In this document: one piece after another, positions 1-9,630 of the stretch | How positions within the stretch are numbered: the first letter of the stretch is position 1 | Layout of the letters: every line of letters begins with the position of its first letter | Assembly (NCBI RefSeq): GCF_018402695.1 | Contig: NZ_JAGYIM010000011.1 | Coordinates: forward strand, 186,001-250,000 | Reading direction: 5' to 3' | DNA: 64,000 bases | DNA from: Arsukibacterium sp. | GTDB lineage: Bacteria; Pseudomonadota; Gammaproteobacteria; Enterobacterales; Alteromonadaceae | Position numbers and translations under genes: made by a program | The notes under the pieces: generated by a model | What the model saw: the letters and a program-made list of their open reading frames with translations, nothing else | Told to the model about the DNA's origin: nothing | Database searches by the model: none

Positions 1-677
1 GCAGTTACGGTGATACCGGCGAAAAGCCTGTTACTAATGTGGTAATGATGGGCATGGGTGAGCCGTTGTTAAACCTGAACAATGTGGTACCGGCAATGGA
101 ACTGATGCTGGAAGATTACGGTTTTGGCTTATCAAAACGCCGGGTGACTTTAAGTACTTCTGGCGTCGTGCCGGCGCTGGATTTATTACGCGAGCGGATT
201 GATGTGGCATTGGCTATCTCCTTACATGCACCAAATAATGCCCTGCGGGATGAGCTGGTGCCGGTCAATAAAAAATATCCGATGGAGCAGTTTTTAGCGG
301 CTTCGCGTCGTTATGTCGAGAACTCTAAGGCCAATGATAAGGTCACAGTAGAGTATGTTATGCTCGACGGCATCAACGACAGTATGGAACAGGCGCATGA
401 GTTAGCGCAGGCATTGCAAGATACGCCGGCAAAGATTAATCTTATCCCCTTTAATCCGTATCCTGGTTCACCCTATAAAAGGTCGAGCAATTCTCGGATT
501 GACCGTTTTAACAAGGTGTTACAACAACACGGTTTTACTGTTATGGTACGGAAGACGCGGGGCGATGATATCGATGCCGCCTGTGGCCAGCTGGTAGGCG
601 ATGTGATTGATCGAACCAAGAGATTGATAAAGAAGCAGCAGAAAGGCCAGCCTATTCTGGTTAAAACGCTGCCGTAA
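1..677 (+). CDS. rlmN: RlmN, dual-specificity 23S rRNA/tRNA adenine-C2 methyltransferase (3' part)
   Basis: C-terminal part of the radical-SAM enzyme that methylates C2 of A2503 in 23S rRNA and A37 in some tRNAs. The reading frame is open from the window edge (first full codon at position 3), so the 5' end, with the CxxxCxxC iron-sulfur motif, lies outside. Visible family marks are the G-E-K-P-V-T-N segment, the MGMGEPLLN motif, and near the C-terminus [10 protein letters not shown]. Its cysteine codon (582-584) corresponds to the conserved catalytic cysteine that resolves the methyl adduct. It is the first gene of the conserved rlmN-pilF-rodZ-ispG-hisS block and ends 15 bases before the next start. 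The family call is very secure; the protein is truncated only by the window. Confidence 0.97.
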   Translation, partial: SYGDTGEKPVTNVVMMGMGEPLLNLNNVVPAMELMLEDYGFGLSKRRVTLSTSGVVPALDLLRERIDVALAISLHAPNNALRDELVPVNKKYPMEQFLAASRRYVENSKANDKVTVEYVMLDGINDSMEQAHELAQALQDTPAKINLIPFNPYPGSPYKRSSNSRIDRFNKVLQQHGFTVMVRKTRGDDIDAACGQLVGDVIDRTKRLIKKQQKGQPILVKTLP

Positions 678-692
678 CCCAAGGGATGACCA

Positions 693-2741
693 GTGGTAAT
701 GCAGAAATTTTCGGTAGGGCTTGCACTCTGTGTGTCGTTAACCCTGACAGCGTGTGTATCTCAAAGCAGTTATGTCGGCTCTGACCGTCAGGTTGGTGAG
801 CGTACGCTTGATAATACTGAAGCTGCCCGTACCCGAATTTCTCTGGGTTTAAATTATTTGCGCCGGGGTGATACCACCCAGGCTAAATACAATTTAGAGC
901 GCGCCAAAGCGTTTGCGCCAGATTTGCCTGAAGTGTATAACGCCCTGGCGTTTTACTATCAGAGTGTTGGCGAGCAGGTTCAGGCAGAAGAAGCCTACAA
1001 GCAGGCGCTCAATAAAGACAGCGACAACGCTGACGCTTACAACAACTATGGCGCTTTTTTGTGTCAGGTTGGCAAATATGATGAAGCGGAAGAGCTACTG
1101 TTAAAAGCGATTTCGCGGCCTGGGTATATCCGGGTAGCAGAGAGCTATGAAAACCTGGCGCTGTGTCAGCTGGACCAGCATGGCTTTACCAAAGCCAAAA
1201 CCTTTCTTGAATCTTCAGTATCACATAATGCTACCCGCATCAGTTCACTGATTAATTTAGCTGCGCTCAATTATGCGATGGGCGATAATGTTGGCGCCAA
1301 GGCGTCACTGCAAAAGATTCAGCGTTTGGGCCGCGTGTCAGCGCGCAGCACCTTGTTAAATTACCTGGTGGCAGAAAAGCAGGGCGATGTCAGCACCATG
1401 AAACACGCTGAGCAATTATTGCTGACGTTATATATCGATACGCCGGAAGCCCGCTTACTATTGCAGCAACGGTTGCTGGAAAGCGAGTTTGAACAATTAC
1501 GTGAGCAGTATAAATTGAGCCTGATGGCCAATATTGTGCTGCCAGACCGTTCGGCAACAGAGGTAGCGCCAAGCGCACCGGTTGCAAACCCAAAATTAAA
1601 AGTTGTCAGGCGAAAAACGGCGGAGCCGGTAGCTAATGAGCCAGACCCGTCTGCGCAGACCTTACCCCAGGTCGGCCAACAGGTAACAGATAGTGCGCAG
1701 CAAATAACAACGGGAGCGGCAACGAGTGCCAGTTCGGTAAGCAGTCAGGCCATTGCCGGTGCTCTGGCAGGCAGCCAGTTACCGACACAAGACGAAGCGG
1801 CAGTTCTTGCACAGCGACAACAGGCAGAGCAGCAAGCTGCAGAACGGCAGGCTGCGGCCGAAGCACTGGCTGCCAGCCAACTTGCTGAGCAGCAGGCAGC
1901 GGAGCAACAAGCCGCAGACGACGCATTGGCGGCCAGAGAATTAGAAGAGCAACAGGCAGCAGCTGATGCATTGGCGGCCAGGCAACTAGAAGAGGAACAG
2001 TTAGCTGAACAACTCGCTCCAAAGCAACAGGCAGCAGATAAGCAGCCAGACCAGCCAGCACAGCAACAAGCCGCAGAGCAGCAGGCTGAGCAGGACGCAG
2101 CCAGCCAGCTTATTTTAGCAGCGACGCCGCCGGTAAGTCTGCCGGCCGAAACAGTATTAACAGAACCCGCTACAACTTCGCCAACAGGTGAGGCTGACTC
2201 TGCCGCAACTGCCCGTGAAACTATAAATCCAAATGAGATTCAGGCAGAGACTGAAGGTGAAAGCCTGGTTGAGGTTGCTGCAGTAAGCCAGCCTGCGGCT
2301 CAATCTGAACCGCAGGCTGAGCAAGTGGCAACAGCCTCAGAACTGAGTGACGAGCCGGCAACCTTTCATGTGGTACAAGAGGGGGAATCACTGTATGCCA
2401 TTTCGGTGGTGCATAACATCAGGCTGGCCAGGCTGATGCAGTGGAACCAGCTGACCCCGGAGTCAGTCATTAAAACCGGCCAGCGGATCTGGTTAACTGA
2501 AGTTGACGAAGAGCAGTTACAGCAACCGCAAACGGTTGCCAGACTTACAGAGTACAATGAGCCCATTGATGCCGCTGAGCCTTACCATCAGGTGGCCGCC
2601 GGTGAAACCATGTTTGGCATTTCCTATCGCTATAATATCCGGCTGGAGCGCTTTATGGCCTGGAATGACCTGACCGAGCAAAGTAAGTTGCAGGTGGGCC
2701 AGCAGGTGCTGGTTGTCGACCCGGCCCGTATTGAACCATGA
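693..2741 (+). CDS. pilF: PilF/PilW-type type IV pilus biogenesis lipoprotein with C-terminal LysM pair
   Basis: Outer-membrane lipoprotein of type IV pilus assembly (PilF/PilW pilots the PilQ secretin) with an unusual extension, 682 aa against about 250 for the family. A signal peptide ends in lipobox L-T-A-C (Cys21). TPR repeats fill about residues 45-260, as in PilF. A low-complexity Gln/Ala/Glu linker follows (about 365-480), including a 15-residue tandem repeat. Two LysM domains follow at about 558-600 (FHVVQEGESLYAI) and 631-676 (YHQVAAGETMFGI). GTG at 693 is preferred over ATG at 699 because AAGGG at 681-685 is spaced 7 bases from it. The gene overlaps rodZ by 4 bases. LysM usually binds peptidoglycan, so the tail may anchor the pilot protein to the wall; that is inference. 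Confidence 0.88.
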   Translation: MVMQKFSVGLALCVSLTLTACVSQSSYVGSDRQVGERTLDNTEAARTRISLGLNYLRRGDTTQAKYNLERAKAFAPDLPEVYNALAFYYQSVGEQVQAEEAYKQALNKDSDNADAYNNYGAFLCQVGKYDEAEELLLKAISRPGYIRVAESYENLALCQLDQHGFTKAKTFLESSVSHNATRISSLINLAALNYAMGDNVGAKASLQKIQRLGRVSARSTLLNYLVAEKQGDVSTMKHAEQLLLTLYIDTPEARLLLQQRLLESEFEQLREQYKLSLMANIVLPDRSATEVAPSAPVANPKLKVVRRKTAEPVANEPDPSAQTLPQVGQQVTDSAQQITTGAATSASSVSSQAIAGALAGSQLPTQDEAAVLAQRQQAEQQAAERQAAAEALAASQLAEQQAAEQQAADDALAARELEEQQAAADALAARQLEEEQLAEQLAPKQQAADKQPDQPAQQQAAEQQAEQDAASQLILAATPPVSLPAETVLTEPATTSPTGEADSAATARETINPNEIQAETEGESLVEVAAVSQPAAQSEPQAEQVATASELSDEPATFHVVQEGESLYAISVVHNIRLARLMQWNQLTPESVIKTGQRIWLTEVDEEQLQQPQTVARLTEYNEPIDAAEPYHQVAAGETMFGISYRYNIRLERFMAWNDLTEQSKLQVGQQVLVVDPARIEP

Positions 2742-3667
2742 CAACCACTGAACCAACGGAGTTATCAGAATCAGCAGAACTGACCGCCGGTCAATTGCTG
2801 CGACAGGCCAGAGAGCACCGCAAACTCAGCGTAGCGGAAGTCGCATTGCAATTAAATTTGCGGGTTAATCTGGTGCAACAAATCGAAGCTGACCAACTGG
2901 ACAGTTCCATGCTGGTTACCTTTGTCCGTGGTTATCTGCGGGCGTACGCCCGGCTGGTTAAACTTCCCGAGCAGCAGGTGCTGAGCGCGTTCGAACAGCA
3001 AAATGCAGGCAACGGCGACCCGGCGAAGCCGATGCGGACTTTTTCAAATCGCGCAGAGTTACAGGCAACTGAAAACCGCTTTATGTGGTTAACCTATGCT
3101 ATAGGTTTTATTCTGGTATTGATGCTGGTGTTATGGTGGTGGCAAACGACAAGCACCGGCCCTGACGCTGCAGCAGTGCCGCAGGACTCTGTTGCGGTTG
3201 AGCAGCTTGACAATGGTACCGCAGTATCAGGAGCTATTGATAGCAGCGGGCCTGCCGACAATACGGAAAATATCCAACCAGCTGCAACTGCTGACAGCGA
3301 CGTAGTTAGCCCCAGTGCAAACGCTGAACCAGCGCCTGTCAGCCTGCCTGATTTCGTTGCAGCAGAATCCATGCCAGAGCTGGCCAGCCAGATTGCAGCA
3401 GAAGCAGATAGCTCACCTCAGCCTGACATTATTACCATGGAATTCCAGGACAGTTGCTGGATAGATGTGCTTGATGCTGACGGCAACCGTATTGCCTATG
3501 GCACCAAAGAAGCAGGTTACCAAATGACCGTAAATGGCAAAGCCCCCTTTGTCGTCACCTTGGGCAACCCCAGTGTGGTGCGCATTACCCTGAATAACCA
3601 ACCCTTTGATATGTCATCGCTGCCGGCAGGCAGAGTGGCCAAATTTACCCTGGCGGAACCCGACTAA
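2738..3667 (+). CDS. rodZ: RodZ, cytoskeletal/cell-shape protein
   Basis: Bitopic inner-membrane protein that links MreB to the elongation machinery. Residues about 17-85 form a Cro/CI-type helix-turn-helix domain ([19 protein letters not shown]). A membrane segment lies at about 115-136 ([20 protein letters not shown]). A Pro/Ser/Ala-rich periplasmic linker leads to a C-terminal DUF4115 beta domain ([19 protein letters not shown]...). Length 309 aa is normal for the family. The start codon overlaps the pilF stop (ATGA), so the two are translationally coupled, and ispG begins 2 bases after the stop. The position between pilF and ispG is the conserved gammaproteobacterial one. Confidence 0.95.
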   Translation: MTTTEPTELSESAELTAGQLLRQAREHRKLSVAEVALQLNLRVNLVQQIEADQLDSSMLVTFVRGYLRAYARLVKLPEQQVLSAFEQQNAGNGDPAKPMRTFSNRAELQATENRFMWLTYAIGFILVLMLVLWWWQTTSTGPDAAAVPQDSVAVEQLDNGTAVSGAIDSSGPADNTENIQPAATADSDVVSPSANAEPAPVSLPDFVAAESMPELASQIAAEADSSPQPDIITMEFQDSCWIDVLDADGNRIAYGTKEAGYQMTVNGKAPFVVTLGNPSVVRITLNNQPFDMSSLPAGRVAKFTLAEPD

Positions 3668-3669
3668 TC

Positions 3670-4782
3670 ATGTTTGCTGACAATCCAATTACCCGACGCC
3701 CGAGTACCCAAATTCATGTAGGTAGTGTTGCCATTGGTGGCGACGCTCCGATTGCGGTGCAATCGATGACCAACACCCGCACCACGGATGTCACTGCAAC
3801 GCTGGCCCAAATTCAGGCTATTGCTGATGCCGGTGCTGACCTGGTCAGGGTATCGGTGCCTACGATGGAAGCGGCTGAAGCCTTTAAGCTAATTAAACAG
3901 CAGGCAACCATTCCGCTGGTGGCCGACATTCATTTTGACTACCGGATTGCGTTAAAAGTAGCCGAATATGGTGCAGATTGTCTGCGAATTAACCCGGGTA
4001 ATATTGGCCGGGAAGACCGGATCCGCGCGGTAGTCGACTGTGCCCGTGATCACAATATTCCGATCCGGATTGGTGTCAATGGCGGGTCATTAGAGGCCGA
4101 TATTCAGGAAAAATATACCGAGCCAACTCCGGAAGCGTTAGTGGAATCGGCAATGCGCCATGTTGATATTCTGGACCGGCTTAACTTTGATCAGTTTAAA
4201 GTCAGTGTTAAGGCCTCAGATGTGTTTCTGGCGGTAGGCGCTTACCGCTTGCTGGCCAAACAAATTAAACAACCGCTGCATTTAGGCATTACTGAAGCCG
4301 GTGGTGCCCGCGCCGGTGCCGTTAAATCCGCTATCGGGTTGGGTATGCTGCTGGCAGAAGGCATCGGCGATACGTTGCGCATTTCGCTGGCGGCTGATCC
4401 GGTAGAAGAAGTCAAAGTGGCATTTGATATTCTTAAGTCGCTGCGTATTCGGCAGCGCGGCATTAACTTTATTGCCTGCCCCAGCTGTTCGCGTCAGGAA
4501 TTTGATGTGATCAAAACCATGAATGAGCTGGAACAACGGCTGGAAGATATCGTCGAGCCCTTAACGGTATCGGTAATTGGTTGTGTGGTGAATGGCCCGG
4601 GCGAGGCGCTTATTTCTGATTTAGGAGTAGCTGGCGCTAACCGCAAAAGTGGTTTCTATTTAAATGGCCAGCGCCAGAAGCTGCGGCTGGACAATAACAA
4701 CATTGCTGAGCAACTGGAGCAGCAGGTGCGGCAGTATCTGGTGGCACGTGAGCAGCTGATTGGCATAAAACAACTGGATTAA
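3670..4782 (+). CDS. ispG: 4-hydroxy-3-methylbut-2-enyl-diphosphate synthase (flavodoxin)
   Basis: Penultimate enzyme of the MEP isoprenoid pathway; it reductively opens the cyclodiphosphate MEcPP to HMBPP using a [4Fe-4S] cluster. The cluster ligands are visible: Cys270 and Cys273 in C-P-S-C-S-R-Q-E, Cys305 in [10 protein letters not shown], and Glu312. The N-terminal TIM-barrel domain begins with the typical [13 protein letters not shown] and [12 protein letters not shown]. Length 370 aa is the usual bacterial size. It lies immediately after rodZ (2-base gap) and before hisS, the conserved order. Confidence 0.98.
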   Translation: MFADNPITRRPSTQIHVGSVAIGGDAPIAVQSMTNTRTTDVTATLAQIQAIADAGADLVRVSVPTMEAAEAFKLIKQQATIPLVADIHFDYRIALKVAEYGADCLRINPGNIGREDRIRAVVDCARDHNIPIRIGVNGGSLEADIQEKYTEPTPEALVESAMRHVDILDRLNFDQFKVSVKASDVFLAVGAYRLLAKQIKQPLHLGITEAGGARAGAVKSAIGLGMLLAEGIGDTLRISLAADPVEEVKVAFDILKSLRIRQRGINFIACPSCSRQEFDVIKTMNELEQRLEDIVEPLTVSVIGCVVNGPGEALISDLGVAGANRKSGFYLNGQRQKLRLDNNNIAEQLEQQVRQYLVAREQLIGIKQLD

Positions 4783-4794
4783 AATGTGTGCGGC

Positions 4795-4823
4795 TTGGTG
4801 TTATTACCAACACCTCTTATAAT
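4795..4823 (+). promoter_or_regulatory. Putative hisS promoter with inverted repeat in the spacer
   Basis: A perfect -10 hexamer TATAAT (4818-4823) sits 17 bases after a weak -35 TTGGTG (4795-4800), in the 76-base gap between ispG and hisS. The spacer carries the perfect inverted repeat GGTGTT-N6-AACACC (4797-4814), so a dimeric regulator could bind across it. Only the sequence is seen; no factor is recognised. Confidence 0.5.
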
Positions 4824-4858
4824 CAGCCGTTTTTTAGCATGGTAGTGAGACTTTAATT

Positions 4859-6133
4859 TTGGCAAAAAATATTCAGGCTATACGCGGCATGAACGACTGC
4901 CTGCCGCAGGATACGCCACTATGGCAGCATCTGGAGCAGGTATTGCGCAGTACCGTAACGCGCTTTGGCTATAGCGAAATTCGCTTTCCTATCGTCGAAA
5001 TGACCGAACTGTTTAAGCGTTCCATTGGTGAAGTAACTGATATCGTTGAAAAAGAAATGTATACCTTTGCCGATCGCAATGGTGACAGCCTGACCCTGCG
5101 ACCAGAAGGCACTGCCTGCTGTGTGCGGGCAGGCAACGAGCATGGCCTGTTATATAATCAGGAACAACGGCTGTGGTATATGGGGCCAATGTTCCGGCAT
5201 GAGCGACCACAAAAAGGCCGTTATCGTCAGTTTCATCAGTTCGGTCTGGAAGCGTTTGGCATTGCCAGCAGCGATATTGATGCTGAAGTCATAATGCTGA
5301 CAGCGAATTTGTGGCAGCAACTGGGGCTGGCTCCTTTTGTCAGTTTGCAATTAAATTCGCTGGGCTCAAACGAAGCCCGGGCAATTTACCGCGATGCACT
5401 GGTAGCCTATCTGGAGCAGCACAAGTCTCAGTTAGACGAAGACAGTTTGCGCCGGATGTACAGCAACCCGTTGCGGGTGCTCGACAGCAAGAACCCGGCA
5501 TTGGCTGAGGTATTAGCGGCTGCACCACAGTTAAGTGACTATTTGGATGCTGATTCGGCAGAACATTTCAGCCAGCTAAAACGCCGGCTGGACGCTGCCG
5601 GCATTGCCTACACGGTAAACCCGACCCTGGTACGTGGCCTTGATTACTATAACAAAACCGTTTTTGAGTGGGTGACTACTGAACTGGGAGCTCAGGGCAC
5701 CGTATGTGCCGGTGGCCGTTACGATGGTTTAGTGGAGCAACTGGGCGGCAAAGCCACCCCGGCAGTGGGTTTTGCGCTGGGGATGGAACGGCTGGTGTTA
5801 TTGCTGCAAACCCTGCAGCTGGTTAGCTTGCCTGAGGCGACTGCTGACATTTATATTATGCCAATGGGTGAAGCGGCGGAACTTGCAGCCATTGCTATTG
5901 CCGAACAGCTGCGTAGCGAGTTGGCGCCAAAACGTGTTATCTTGCACTGCGGTGGTGGCAACTTGAAAAAACAGATGAAACGGGCCGATAAATCAGGTGC
6001 TGAACTGGGGTTAATTCTGGGCGCAGACGAACTGGAACGGGGCGAAATAACGCTGAAGTGGCTACGTCAGGATAAACCCCAACAAATGCTGGCGTTAGCA
6101 GAGCTACCGCGATTTCTGGCCAGCGTTCTATAG
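4859..6133 (+). CDS. hisS: Histidyl-tRNA synthetase
   Basis: Class II aminoacyl-tRNA synthetase that charges tRNA-His. The N-terminus ([15 protein letters not shown]) is diagnostic. Motif 2 appears as [17 protein letters not shown], the histidine-specific motif as [15 protein letters not shown], and motif 3 as G-F-A-L-G-M-E-R-L. The C-terminal anticodon-binding domain occupies about 330-424. The start codon is TTG: the conserved N-terminus begins exactly there and no ATG or GTG lies in frame at a sensible distance. The Shine-Dalgarno is weak (GTGAGA at 4844-4849). Length 424 aa is typical. Confidence 0.97.
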   Translation: MAKNIQAIRGMNDCLPQDTPLWQHLEQVLRSTVTRFGYSEIRFPIVEMTELFKRSIGEVTDIVEKEMYTFADRNGDSLTLRPEGTACCVRAGNEHGLLYNQEQRLWYMGPMFRHERPQKGRYRQFHQFGLEAFGIASSDIDAEVIMLTANLWQQLGLAPFVSLQLNSLGSNEARAIYRDALVAYLEQHKSQLDEDSLRRMYSNPLRVLDSKNPALAEVLAAAPQLSDYLDADSAEHFSQLKRRLDAAGIAYTVNPTLVRGLDYYNKTVFEWVTTELGAQGTVCAGGRYDGLVEQLGGKATPAVGFALGMERLVLLLQTLQLVSLPEATADIYIMPMGEAAELAAIAIAEQLRSELAPKRVILHCGGGNLKKQMKRADKSGAELGLILGADELERGEITLKWLRQDKPQQMLALAELPRFLASVL

Positions 6134-6239
6134 CAAAACAGCTCAACAAACAGTAAATAGTATCGGTTGTGAACAGCCACAATAAAGGTAAGCCGGCCGG
6201 TACTCAGGCAGATAAGCAGGATATTACGGAGTAGTAACA

Positions 6240-6869
6240 TTGGAAATTTACAGTAGCGAAGAACAACAGGTTGAAGCCATTAAACGCTTTTGGAATGATT
6301 ATGGCAAAGCGATTTTGGGTGGTGTGGTTATCGGTTTGGCGGGTCTGTACGGCTGGCGCTATTTTCAGGCAGAGCAACGCAGTCAGGCAGAACAAATTTC
6401 AGCCGAGTATAGCCAGCTACTGGAACAGCAGCAAACAGAGGGCAGCGACTGGTTAGCCAGCGCCAAGGGCTTTATCGATGCACAGGGTGACACCAGCTAC
6501 GCAGTATTTGCTGCCTTACTTGCTGCCCGCGAAGCAATTGACAGCCAGCAGCTGGCGGTTGCGGCAGAGCACTTAAGCTGGGTGATGAATAACGCAAAAG
6601 ATACTCCGGTACAAGCTATTGCTCAGTTACGGCTGGCGCGGGTTCAGCGCGAGCAAGGTAACTATGCTGACGCCCTGGCTACCTTGCAGCTGCCGGTGCC
6701 GGAAAGCTTTATTGGCCAGCAAGCTGAATTAAGAGGCGACGTTCTGCAGCTAACGGGCGAGTTGGCTCAAGCGAAAGCAGCGTATCAGCAGGCGTTAGCC
6801 AGTAGCGAACAAGCCCGGCCATTATTACAGGTAAAACTGGATGAGTTGGCACATATTACAGCCAGTTAA
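6240..6869 (+). CDS. yfgM: YfgM family inner-membrane periplasmic chaperone / TPR protein
   Basis: Membrane-anchored TPR protein of the YfgM/Anc1 family, which in E. coli associates with the SecYEG translocon and the PpiD chaperone. The 209-aa protein starts with the family signature (EIYSSEEQQVEAIKRFWNDY). It has one membrane segment at about 24-42 (AILGGVVIGLAGLYGWRYF) and a periplasmic helical TPR region. The start codon is TTG, with GGAG at 6227-6230. It ends 12 bases before bamB, as expected for the conserved hisS-yfgM-bamB-der operon. Confidence 0.92.
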   Translation: MEIYSSEEQQVEAIKRFWNDYGKAILGGVVIGLAGLYGWRYFQAEQRSQAEQISAEYSQLLEQQQTEGSDWLASAKGFIDAQGDTSYAVFAALLAAREAIDSQQLAVAAEHLSWVMNNAKDTPVQAIAQLRLARVQREQGNYADALATLQLPVPESFIGQQAELRGDVLQLTGELAQAKAAYQQALASSEQARPLLQVKLDELAHITAS

Positions 6870-6881
6870 CAAGGGGTAGGC

Positions 6882-8057
6882 GTGAAATTATTCGGAAATA
6901 TAACAGCGGCCGTTGTGGTGGCTCTGGCGTTAACTGCTTGCTCCAGTAAAGAAAAACTGGTTTTGCCAGATGTGCAAAATAGCATCAACCCGAAAAAAGT
7001 CTGGCAGAGCAAAGTGGGCAAGGGCGTGGCGCATTATGAGTCAGGCTTAAAGCCGGTCATTGTTGCAGACAAAGTTTATGCCGCCAGCCGCGATGGCATT
7101 GTGGTGGCTAAAAACCTGGTTAACGGCCGCACCTTATGGAGCTTTGACTTACGCAATGAAGGTGAGACATCTTTGCTGGCCCGGTTTAGTGGTGATAGCG
7201 CCCGGATTGCCGGTGGCGTAACCTTTAACAACAATACCTTGTACCTGGGCACTGAAGATGGTGAAGTATTTGCGCTGAATGCTGAAACCGGCGCGTTATT
7301 ATGGCGGGTACCGGTCAAAGGTGAAGTTATTGCAAGCCCGGCAGTTGGTGAAGGTTTGCTGGTCGTTGCGACAACTGCTGGTACGCTGATTGCGCTGGAT
7401 CCGGAAACTGGTGAGCAACGCTGGACATTTGACGATGAGCAGCCTGCTCTGACCATTCGTGGGGTCAGTGAGCCGGTGATCGAAGCGGGTGGGGTTATCT
7501 ATGGTAGCGGCACTGGCCGGGTGGGCGTGTTAATTGCTGATCGTGGTTATCAGGCCTGGGAAGAAGCTATTGCTTCCCCACAGGGGAGTACCGATTTATC
7601 CCGGTTGGTCGATGTTGATGCCAAGCCAATTGTAGTCGCCGGTACCTTATATACTATTGCCTATAACGGTGAACTGGTAGCGATGGAGCTGCGCAGTGGC
7701 CGCCAGTTATGGAAACGCGATTATGCCAGTTTCCGCAATATGGTTGTGGCGGGCAACATTTTATATCTGGTCGATTCGACGGGTGGTATTTATGCTGTTG
7801 ACCGGCGCAACGGTAGTGAACTGTGGGGCCAGCAAGGCTTACAACGCCACTTTTTAACCGGACCAACCGTTTATAAAGATTATCTGGTGGTGGGTGACAA
7901 TAAAGGTAACCTGCACTGGCTGAACCGGGATAGTGGCGAATTCGTTGCCCGGCAAAGTTTGGACGGCTCGGGTTTTTACCGTGAAGCTGTGGCAAACGAC
8001 GACTATATATTAGTGACAAGCCGCAATGGTGAGCTAGTCTTATTACAAGTACCTTAA
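6882..8057 (+). CDS. bamB: BamB, outer-membrane protein assembly lipoprotein
   Basis: Lipoprotein subunit of the BAM complex that inserts beta-barrel proteins into the outer membrane. Signal peptide with lipobox L-T-A-C and modified Cys20. The mature part is an eight-bladed PQQ-like beta-propeller, visible as repeated G-x-x-x-A-L-x-x-x-T-G-x-x-x-W blades (for example VFALNAETGALLWRVPV, LIALDPETGEQRWTF, VAMELRSGRQLWKRD). The start is GTG, preceded by AAGGGG at 6871. Length 391 aa is usual. A good intrinsic terminator follows at 8086. Confidence 0.97.
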   Translation: MKLFGNITAAVVVALALTACSSKEKLVLPDVQNSINPKKVWQSKVGKGVAHYESGLKPVIVADKVYAASRDGIVVAKNLVNGRTLWSFDLRNEGETSLLARFSGDSARIAGGVTFNNNTLYLGTEDGEVFALNAETGALLWRVPVKGEVIASPAVGEGLLVVATTAGTLIALDPETGEQRWTFDDEQPALTIRGVSEPVIEAGGVIYGSGTGRVGVLIADRGYQAWEEAIASPQGSTDLSRLVDVDAKPIVVAGTLYTIAYNGELVAMELRSGRQLWKRDYASFRNMVVAGNILYLVDSTGGIYAVDRRNGSELWGQQGLQRHFLTGPTVYKDYLVVGDNKGNLHWLNRDSGEFVARQSLDGSGFYREAVANDDYILVTSRNGELVLLQVP

Positions 8058-8085
8058 CCGGTACTCTAGGCATATAACTGAAGGA

Positions 8086-8113
8086 ACAGGCCTGATTGGG
8101 CCTGTTTTCTTAT
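8086..8113 (+). terminator. Intrinsic terminator after bamB
   Basis: Perfect 8-bp stem AACAGGCC (8086-8093) / GGCCTGTT (8100-8107), 6-base loop, followed by TTCTT. It lies between bamB and der, so der may be only partly co-transcribed with the upstream block. Confidence 0.8.
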
Positions 8114-8129
8114 TTCTGAGGTTGACTGA

Positions 8130-9614
8130 ATGTTACCTGTAGTGGCCCTGGTGGGGCGCGCCAATGTTGGCAAATCCACGCTGTTTAATCGTTTAACCCG
8201 CACCCGGGACGCTCTGGTTGCAGACTTTCCCGGCTTAACCCGGGACCGCAAGTATGGCTCGGTCAACTTTGAGGGCATGGAGTTTATTGTGGTGGATACC
8301 GGCGGTATCGACGGCAATGAGCAAGGCATAGAAGTGGAAATGGCAGAGCAGTCATTAAAAGCCATTGCTGAGGCCGATGTGGTGTTATTTATGGTTGACG
8401 CCCGGGCTGGCGCGACCGTGGGCGACAGTGCCATTGCCGAGCATATTCGCCGGGTGGAAAAGCCCGTGTTTCTGGTGGCCAATAAAACCGACGGCCTGGA
8501 TGCCGACAGCGCTGTGGCAGACTTTTACAGCCTGGGTATCGGTGAAGTCTATCCGATAGCGGCGGCCCATGGCCGCGGGGTGTCATCGTTGTTGCAACAT
8601 GCGTTGTTGCCATTTCTGGCCGACAGCGTGCAGGCAGAGGCCGATGATGACGCCGAAGCCGATGCCGGCCCGGCGCTGGAAACCCTGACAGAAGAAGAGG
8701 CCGATGCGGAAGCTGCGCGGCTGCGTAGTGAGCATATAAAACTGGCGATTGTTGGCCGGCCGAATGTCGGTAAATCAACCCTGACCAACCGGATATTAGG
8801 CGAAGAGCGGGTAGTGGTTTTCGATATGCCCGGTACCACCCGCGACTCGGTTTTTATTCCGATGCAGCGCAATGAGCGCAATTACACCCTGATTGACACG
8901 GCCGGCGTGCGCCGTCGTGGCAAAATTGATGACATGGTCGAAAAATTCTCGGTGATTAAAACCCTGCAGGCCATTGAAGAGGCCAACGTGGTGTTGCTGG
9001 TGCTGGATGCACGCCAGGGCATTTCCGATCAGGACCTAAGCATTCTGGGCTTTGCGTTAAATGCCGGCCGTTCGTTAGTTATCGCGGTTAATAAATGGGA
9101 CGGCCTGAATGACGGTATTAAAGATGAAGTAAAGCGCGAGCTGGACCGTCGGCTGGGCTTTATTGACTTCGCTCGTCTGCATTTTATTTCAGCTTTACAT
9201 GGCTCGGGTGTCGGTAACTTATTTGAGTCGGTAGAAGAAGCCTTTGACTCGGCCACAAAACGGGTTAGTACCTCGTTACTTACCCGGATTATGAAAATGG
9301 CCCAGGAAGATCACCAGCCGCCGATGGTGCATGGCCGGCGGGTAAAATTGAAATACGCCCATGCCGGTGGTTATAACCCGCCTATTATTGTCATACATGG
9401 TAACCAGGTAAAAGACTTACCTGACTCTTACAAACGTTACTTAATGAACTACTATCGCAAAGCGCTGCAAATGATGGGCACGCCGGTGCGGGTGGAATTC
9501 CGGGAAGGTGAAAACCCCTTTACCCCGACCAAGAAAAACACCGAAACTGCGCTGCAGAAGTACAAGCGTGAGCGGCTAATGAAAGCGCGCCAGAAAGTGG
9601 CGAAAAAAGATTAA
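8130..9614 (+). CDS. der: Der (EngA), tandem-domain ribosome biogenesis GTPase
   Basis: Essential GTPase needed for 50S subunit maturation. Two complete G domains are visible. The first has its P-loop G-R-A-N-V-G-K-S-T at 9-17, DTGG and NKTD. The second has G-R-P-N-V-G-K-S-T at 209-217, DTAG and NKWD. A C-terminal KH-like domain follows (about 380-494). An acidic linker rich in Asp, Glu and Ala separates the two G domains and is longer than a minimal Der linker. The start at 8130 has GAGG at 8119-8122. Length 494 aa fits the family. Confidence 0.98.
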   Translation: MLPVVALVGRANVGKSTLFNRLTRTRDALVADFPGLTRDRKYGSVNFEGMEFIVVDTGGIDGNEQGIEVEMAEQSLKAIAEADVVLFMVDARAGATVGDSAIAEHIRRVEKPVFLVANKTDGLDADSAVADFYSLGIGEVYPIAAAHGRGVSSLLQHALLPFLADSVQAEADDDAEADAGPALETLTEEEADAEAARLRSEHIKLAIVGRPNVGKSTLTNRILGEERVVVFDMPGTTRDSVFIPMQRNERNYTLIDTAGVRRRGKIDDMVEKFSVIKTLQAIEEANVVLLVLDARQGISDQDLSILGFALNAGRSLVIAVNKWDGLNDGIKDEVKRELDRRLGFIDFARLHFISALHGSGVGNLFESVEEAFDSATKRVSTSLLTRIMKMAQEDHQPPMVHGRRVKLKYAHAGGYNPPIIVIHGNQVKDLPDSYKRYLMNYYRKALQMMGTPVRVEFREGENPFTPTKKNTETALQKYKRERLMKARQKVAKKD

Positions 9615-9630
9615 CAGCAAGGATTAACTG

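Noticed and set aside
1633-2061. 142-codon minus-strand frame
   Set aside because: Mirror of the Gln/Ala-rich repeat tract of the pilF gene. Leu/Pro/Val composition follows from the repeated codons.
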